Assembly: GCA_035266845.1 (NCBI GenBank)
Contig: DATFMP010000090.1
Coordinates: 57,648 to 121,647, forward strand
DNA length: 64,000 bases
From: DATFMP01 sp035266845
GTDB lineage: Bacteria; SAR324; JACQKK01
Reading direction: 5' to 3'
The notes beneath the pieces are model-generated. The model was not told the DNA's origin. It saw only the letters and a program-made list of their open reading frames with translations, and searched no databases. Made by a program: the position numbers and the translations under genes. This document shows positions 59,967 to 64,000 of this stretch, one piece after another. Numbering within the stretch: position 1 is the stretch's first letter; every line of letters begins with the position of its first letter.

Positions 59967-61445
59967 ATGCTGAATGAGCACCTGGAAACCGGGCTCACAT
60001 TTGACGACGTATTGCTGGTGCCTGCCAGATCCGAGGTGCTGCCCAGCGATGCCAACCTGGCCACGCGCCTGACCCAGCACATCCAGCTCAACATACCGCT
60101 GGTGAGTGCGGCGATGGACACCGTGACCGAGTACCGCACAGCGATCTGCTTGGCGCAGGAGGGCGGCATCGGGATCATCCACAAGAACATGAGCATCGAG
60201 CAACAGGCCCGCGAAGTGGACCTGGTAAAGCGCTCGGAGAGCGGGATGATCACCAACCCCATCACCATCTCGCCCGATGCCCCCGTGCACGATGCGCAGA
60301 AGCTGATGGAGCGCTTCCGCATCTCCGGCGTGCCCGTCACCCAGGGGCGCGAGCTGGTGGGCATCCTCACCAATCGCGATCTGCGCTTCGAATCGGACTT
60401 CGACCAACCCGTGCGCAACCTGATGACCCAGGGCCGCGACAGGCTGATCACCGTGCAGCCCGGCATCAGCCTGGAGGATTCCAAGGCGTTGCTGCACCGG
60501 CACCGCATCGAGAAACTGCTGGTCGTCAACGACAAGTACGAGCTGATGGGCCTGATCACGGTGAAGGACATCGAGAAGGCCCGCAAGTATCCCAGCGCCG
60601 CCAAGGACGCCCATGGGCGTCTGCGGGTGGGCGGGGCCGTGGGTCCGGGCCCGGACAGCCTGCAGCGCGCCGAGGCGCTGCTGAAGGCCGGCTGCGACGT
60701 AGTGGTGGTGGATACGGCGCACGGCTTTTCCACCAAGGTGGTCAAGGCCATCCAGGCCCTGCGCGAGGAGTTCCCCGATGCGGAGCTGGTGGGCGGCAAC
60801 ATCGTCACGGGCGAGGCGGCCGAGGCGCTGATCAAGGCCGGCGTGAACGCGGTCAAGGTCGGCATCGGCCCCGGCTCCATCTGCACCACGCGGGTGGTGG
60901 CCGGCGTGGGTGTGCCGCAACTCACCGCCATCCAGTCCGTGACCGAGGTGACCGTCAAGCACGACGTGCCGGTCATCTCCGACGGCGGCGTCAAGTTCTC
61001 CGGCGACATCGTGAAGGCCCTGGCGGCCGGCGCGGATACAGTGATGCTGGGCAACCTCTTCGCGGGCACGGACGAAAGCCCGGGGCAGGTGATCCTCTAC
61101 CAGGGCCGCCGCTACAAGATTTACCGCGGCATGGGCTCCATTGGCGCCATGCGCCAGGGCTCCGCGGACCGCTACTTCCAGGAAAGCGCGGTGGCCGAAA
61201 TGAAGTCCGTGCCGGAAGGCATCGAGGGCCGCGTGCCCTACCGCGGCCCCATGGCCGAGAGCATCTACCAGTACATAGGCGGCCTGCGTTCCGGGATGGG
61301 CTATCTGGGCACGCCGACCATCGCCGCCCTGCGCACCGAGGCGCGCTTCCTGCGCATCAGCAACGCGGGGCTGCGGGAAAGCCACGTGCACGACGTGCAG
61401 ATCACCGAAGAAGCGCTGAACTACCCAGTCGGCTACACCCCATGA
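59967..61445 (+). CDS. guaB: inosine-5'-monophosphate dehydrogenase
   Basis: A 492-residue IMPDH with the TIM barrel split by a Bateman (two CBS) module (about 90-205). The catalytic Cys is C306 in GPGSICTT, and the C-terminal active-site flap (RQGSADRYF, RVPYRGP) is intact. It makes XMP from IMP with NAD+, the committed GTP step. Shine-Dalgarno AAGGAGAC. The stop overlaps the next ATG (ATGA). guaA is not adjacent. Confidence 0.97.
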   Translation: MLNEHLETGLTFDDVLLVPARSEVLPSDANLATRLTQHIQLNIPLVSAAMDTVTEYRTAICLAQEGGIGIIHKNMSIEQQAREVDLVKRSESGMITNPITISPDAPVHDAQKLMERFRISGVPVTQGRELVGILTNRDLRFESDFDQPVRNLMTQGRDRLITVQPGISLEDSKALLHRHRIEKLLVVNDKYELMGLITVKDIEKARKYPSAAKDAHGRLRVGGAVGPGPDSLQRAEALLKAGCDVVVVDTAHGFSTKVVKAIQALREEFPDAELVGGNIVTGEAAEALIKAGVNAVKVGIGPGSICTTRVVAGVGVPQLTAIQSVTEVTVKHDVPVISDGGVKFSGDIVKALAAGADTVMLGNLFAGTDESPGQVILYQGRRYKIYRGMGSIGAMRQGSADRYFQESAVAEMKSVPEGIEGRVPYRGPMAESIYQYIGGLRSGMGYLGTPTIAALRTEARFLRISNAGLRESHVHDVQITEEALNYPVGYTP

Positions 61446-62545
61446 GGCGCAGCACCCGCACCCCCCGCCTCGTGTCGGCGCGGCCTGCCCGCCTGCCCGC
61501 CCTGCTGCTGAGCCTGCTACTGGCCCTGGCCGCGGGCGGATGCTCGGTGAAGTATTCCCAAGGGCAGGCGCTGGAGCAGCAGGGCCGTTGGGAAGAGGCC
61601 ATGCAGGCCTACCACGAGGCCCTGATCGACAGCCCCGACAACCCGGACTACCGCGCCGCGTTCCAGCGCTCCGAGAAGGTGGTCGCCCGCGACAACTTCG
61701 AGCGCTACAAGACCTTCCTGGCCGAGAAGTCCTTCCGCAAGGCCTATGCCCGGCTGGTGGCCGCGGCCCGGCAGGATCCCAGCTACGCCCCCGTGCAGCA
61801 GGAGATGGCCAAGTGGGAGCGCGTGCTGGTGAGTGGGCAGGTGACCTTCAAGTTCGATACGGCACAGACGGACATCACGCTGGCCCAGCAGATTCAGCTC
61901 GTCGTGCGCATCAACACGCCCAATCCGGGCGAGACGATCGACGCGGACGTGGACATCGACAACGGCACGTTCTTCGCCGAGGACCTGCTCTACAACCGGC
62001 CTAACGAGTTGCTCACGCTGTACTCCATCAACTCCATCGGGGTAGAGCTGACCTATGGGCGCACGCGCATCAAGCAGTTCACGTCCACGGACTTTCAGCG
62101 CTTCATCAACGTTCGCACGCCGATCCTGGACAACCTGACCGGCACGATGGACCTGCGGGACGGAGGCACCCCGCGGCCCGTCGCCTCGCAGCGCGTGGCG
62201 CTGCCGCGGGTGCCCATCTCCGGCCAGGCGGAGCGGCCGCCCCCCAATCCCCACTATTCGCTGCAGATCCAGGGCTCGCGCATCCTGGTGAGCACGCCGC
62301 CCGGGGCGCCGAGCCCGGACTTCACGCCGCGCTTCCTCTACGTCAACAAGGCCGACCGGCGTGTTTACGTGGACTTCGGCCGCTACCAGGTGCAGCTGGG
62401 CGGGCGGAGGCAGCGCTGGAGCCTGCGGCGCTTGCCGCTGGTGGGGCAGGACTACTTCCAGCGACTGGCGCGAAACATTGCGCTGCAGCCCTATTTTTTC
62501 TATCGTGAGGGCGTATTCACCTATGTCCCGGCCGGCCCCGGATAG
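61442..62545 (+). CDS. TPR-containing lipoprotein, unknown function
   Basis: A 367-residue protein: arginine-rich N-terminus, signal peptide and lipobox LAAGGC, one or two N-terminal TPRs (ALEQQGRWEEAMQAYHEALIDSPDNPDY) and a C-terminal beta-rich half (VTFKFDTAQTDITLAQQIQLVV..) that I do not recognise. It is translationally coupled to guaB by ATGA, unusual for a cell-envelope protein. It probably sits at the outer membrane. It may form an operon with the TerB-like gene 76 bases downstream. Confidence 0.72.
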   Translation: MRRSTRTPRLVSARPARLPALLLSLLLALAAGGCSVKYSQGQALEQQGRWEEAMQAYHEALIDSPDNPDYRAAFQRSEKVVARDNFERYKTFLAEKSFRKAYARLVAAARQDPSYAPVQQEMAKWERVLVSGQVTFKFDTAQTDITLAQQIQLVVRINTPNPGETIDADVDIDNGTFFAEDLLYNRPNELLTLYSINSIGVELTYGRTRIKQFTSTDFQRFINVRTPILDNLTGTMDLRDGGTPRPVASQRVALPRVPISGQAERPPPNPHYSLQIQGSRILVSTPPGAPSPDFTPRFLYVNKADRRVYVDFGRYQVQLGGRRQRWSLRRLPLVGQDYFQRLARNIALQPYFFYREGVFTYVPAGPG

Positions 62546-62621
62546 AGGGGCAAGCGCCGGGCCTGGGGGGCTGCCGCGGAGCGGGCTCGCCCGCCCTGCG
62601 GACTTATCTGAGCACCGTGCG

Positions 62622-63218
62622 ATGGCTGCTGTCGGGAAGGCGGACCTGCCGGATATCACCCGATATCCCTGGCAACGCCGCAAGGACTACCTGATGCTGG
62701 TGGCGGCCGTGGCGGCCAGCGACGACGAGCTGCACCCGGACGAGCTGGCCCTGCTGCGCCGGTGGATGGACCAGTTCAATCTGCCCCCCAAGAGCCGCGA
62801 AGTGGTGCTGGCCATCGCCAACCGCCAGCCGCTCAAGCGCGATGCGATCGTGCGGCGGCTGCGTCAGACGGATCTCACGTACAGCCTGATGCTGGACCTG
62901 ATGGGCATGGCCATGGCCGATGGCGTGCTGATGGACAAGGAGATCGCCATGCTGCGCGGCGTGGCGGAGGTGCTGGAGCTGGACCCGATCCACTTCAACA
63001 TCATGATCGAGTTCATCCATTCCGCGCACCAAGCCGCCCAGCTCTCCAGTCCCGAGCCGCTCTACGAGCACAATATCGAAAGCGCCTTCCAGCTCATGTG
63101 CGAGCAGAAGGTGCGCCTGTTCAAGCACACCCTGCTCTGCGTCTCCAATGCGGCCTTCGACCGGCAGCTCAAGCAGCGCTGGATGAAATACCTGGACGGC
63201 CACGCCAATGGCGGCTGA
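62622..63218 (+). CDS. TerB-like protein, larger form
   Basis: A 198-residue all-helical protein with two TerB-like acidic loops (ASDDELHPDELALL and MADGVLMDKEIAML), like the 134-residue protein at 32291 but with extended termini. TerB proteins are linked to tellurite and membrane stress, with no settled reaction. The last 11 bases overlap the next gene, so the two are likely coupled. The start ATG 62622 has a weak Shine-Dalgarno. Confidence 0.7.
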   Translation: MAAVGKADLPDITRYPWQRRKDYLMLVAAVAASDDELHPDELALLRRWMDQFNLPPKSREVVLAIANRQPLKRDAIVRRLRQTDLTYSLMLDLMGMAMADGVLMDKEIAMLRGVAEVLELDPIHFNIMIEFIHSAHQAAQLSSPEPLYEHNIESAFQLMCEQKVRLFKHTLLCVSNAAFDRQLKQRWMKYLDGHANGG

Positions 63219-63654
63219 AGCGCCGCCCGCCCCCTGCCCCGACCGGCCGCCCGCTGACCGGGCCCGCCGCCCATCCGGCACCCTGCACGATCCCGCCGCC
63301 CCGCTGGTGGAGGGCGTGGACTACACCGTGGACGCTGCCGGGCGCTACGTCTTTACCGAGCACTACAACCGCCGCCGCGGCTTCTGCTGCTTCCTCGGCT
63401 GTCGGCACTGCCCCTGGGGCCAAGCCGGGCGCACGCCCGCCGAGGCCTTTGCGGACCTGCAGCGCCGCCTGGATACACTGGAGGCGCGCCTGGAGGCCGC
63501 CGGCCTGCCCGTGGAGCTGCAGGGCTATCGCAACGGGGAGCTGCGCGTGCTGCCCCCGGCCGCGGCCTGTGCCACCGACCTCCCCGCGGCCGAGCGCATC
63601 GTGCGCGAGCAGGCGCGCGACCTCCTCACCGTCGTCTCTATCGCCTGGGTCTAG
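63208..63654 (+). CDS. DUF5522-type cysteine-containing small protein
   Basis: A 148-residue protein with the DUF5522-like signature YVFTEHYNRRRGFCCFLGCRHCP split across about residues 46-70, including CC...C..C that could bind a metal. The first 30 residues are Pro/Ala-rich and the rest is mostly helical. Function is unknown. It overlaps the TerB-like gene by 11 bases, giving a guaB-lipoprotein-TerB-DUF5522 series. Confidence 0.72.
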   Translation: MAAEAPPAPCPDRPPADRARRPSGTLHDPAAPLVEGVDYTVDAAGRYVFTEHYNRRRGFCCFLGCRHCPWGQAGRTPAEAFADLQRRLDTLEARLEAAGLPVELQGYRNGELRVLPPAAACATDLPAAERIVREQARDLLTVVSIAWV

Positions 63655-63901
63655 CAGGACTGGCCGGCGCTTTGTCCCGGCGCCCCGCCCCTAAACGTGG
63701 CGGGTCAGCCCGCCGCGCAGGAGAGACACGCAGCCCGGCTCCACGGCGAAGCACATGCCGTCCCCGCCGATGGACCGAAGAAGCGGCGCGTGCGGCGCGG
63801 TACGAACCCGCGCAGGGGCGTGCAATTCGCCCTCGCAGGATCGCTGGTGTGGATGGGCGCGGGCGTCCGTCAGCAGGCGGAAGCCGGGCCGCGCGGGGGC
63901 T

Positions 63902-64000
63902 TCAGTGCGCTTCGGTGTGGGCCAGGTGGCGCTGCCAGAAGAACTGGAAGACGAGGCAAAGGATGATGCCGTCCACGGTGACGGAGCCGGCGAGGATCAG
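63902..64000 (-). CDS. membrane protein, C-terminal end only (runs off the window)
   Basis: A minus-strand frame open at the right edge gives 32 residues ending in TGA (63902-63904). They form a transmembrane-like stretch (VDGIILCLVFQFFWQ) followed by a polar His-containing tail (RHLAHTEAH). This is the end of an integral membrane protein whose main part lies beyond the window. Family unknown. The 247 bases before it (63655-63901) show no other gene. Confidence 0.6.
   Translation of the reverse strand: MILAGSVTVDGIILCLVFQFFWQRHLAHTEAH

Noticed and set aside
63697..63966. Plus-strand open frame at the right end
   Set aside because: No recognisable motifs and Arg/Gly-rich composition; it runs opposite to a minus-strand membrane-protein C-terminus that reads well.

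Overview
The window is a GC-rich (about two-thirds G+C by eye), gene-dense stretch of bacterial chromosome. Gene content points to a Pseudomonadota-like bacterium: asnS, metG, gyrA, mfd, guaB, aroK, mnmA, rpmB, thiSGE, glnK-amtB, Do-type protease, malonyl-CoA decarboxylase and a fused indolepyruvate-type oxidoreductase. Class cannot be settled by reading. Bactofilin, a CheD/CheX module, selB and a short actinobacterial-type MetRS are reminiscent of deep-branching or deltaproteobacterial-like lineages. I see no rRNA, tRNA, CRISPR array, transposase or prophage.

Layout. 1-12 kb: 3' part of a hybrid sensor kinase, an enolase-superfamily enzyme, a family 2 glycosyltransferase, then a minus-strand block (hemerythrin-like protein, SDR plus methyltransferase, EEP-family hydrolase, cheD-cheY-cheX, asnS with a cyclase-family hydrolase). 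12-28 kb: CBS protein, PilZ protein, an amidohydrolase with altered active site, metG, a ferritin-like di-iron protein, Do protease, M14 peptidase, a predicted nucleotide-binding protein of unknown role, a MoxR-VWA fusion followed by a second MoxR ATPase, ChaN-PDZ lipoprotein and YgfZ. 28-45 kb: glnK-amtB behind a sigma-54-like promoter, acyl-CoA dehydrogenase, TerB-like protein, DNA methyltransferase, P-type cation ATPase, thiSGE, the 1184-residue oxidoreductase, malonyl-CoA decarboxylase, rpmB. 45-64 kb: gyrA-TPR lipoprotein-parB-bactofilin, selB, aroK-mnmA-PPIase-mfd on the minus strand, then guaB with a lipoprotein, a TerB-like protein and a DUF5522-type protein; the window ends inside a minus-strand membrane-protein gene.

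The most striking non-coding signal is a dispersed multi-hairpin repeat of about 70-215 bp, present at least six times in both orientations, always just downstream of a gene and mostly at convergent junctions. Several copies start directly at the TAG stop codon of the preceding gene, and one hairpin keeps its pairing while its sequence changes. It looks like a MITE/REP-type element that may double as a bidirectional terminator. Several sigma-70-type promoters with extended -10 motifs (TGnTAgAaT-like) can be read in front of genes and support several start choices.
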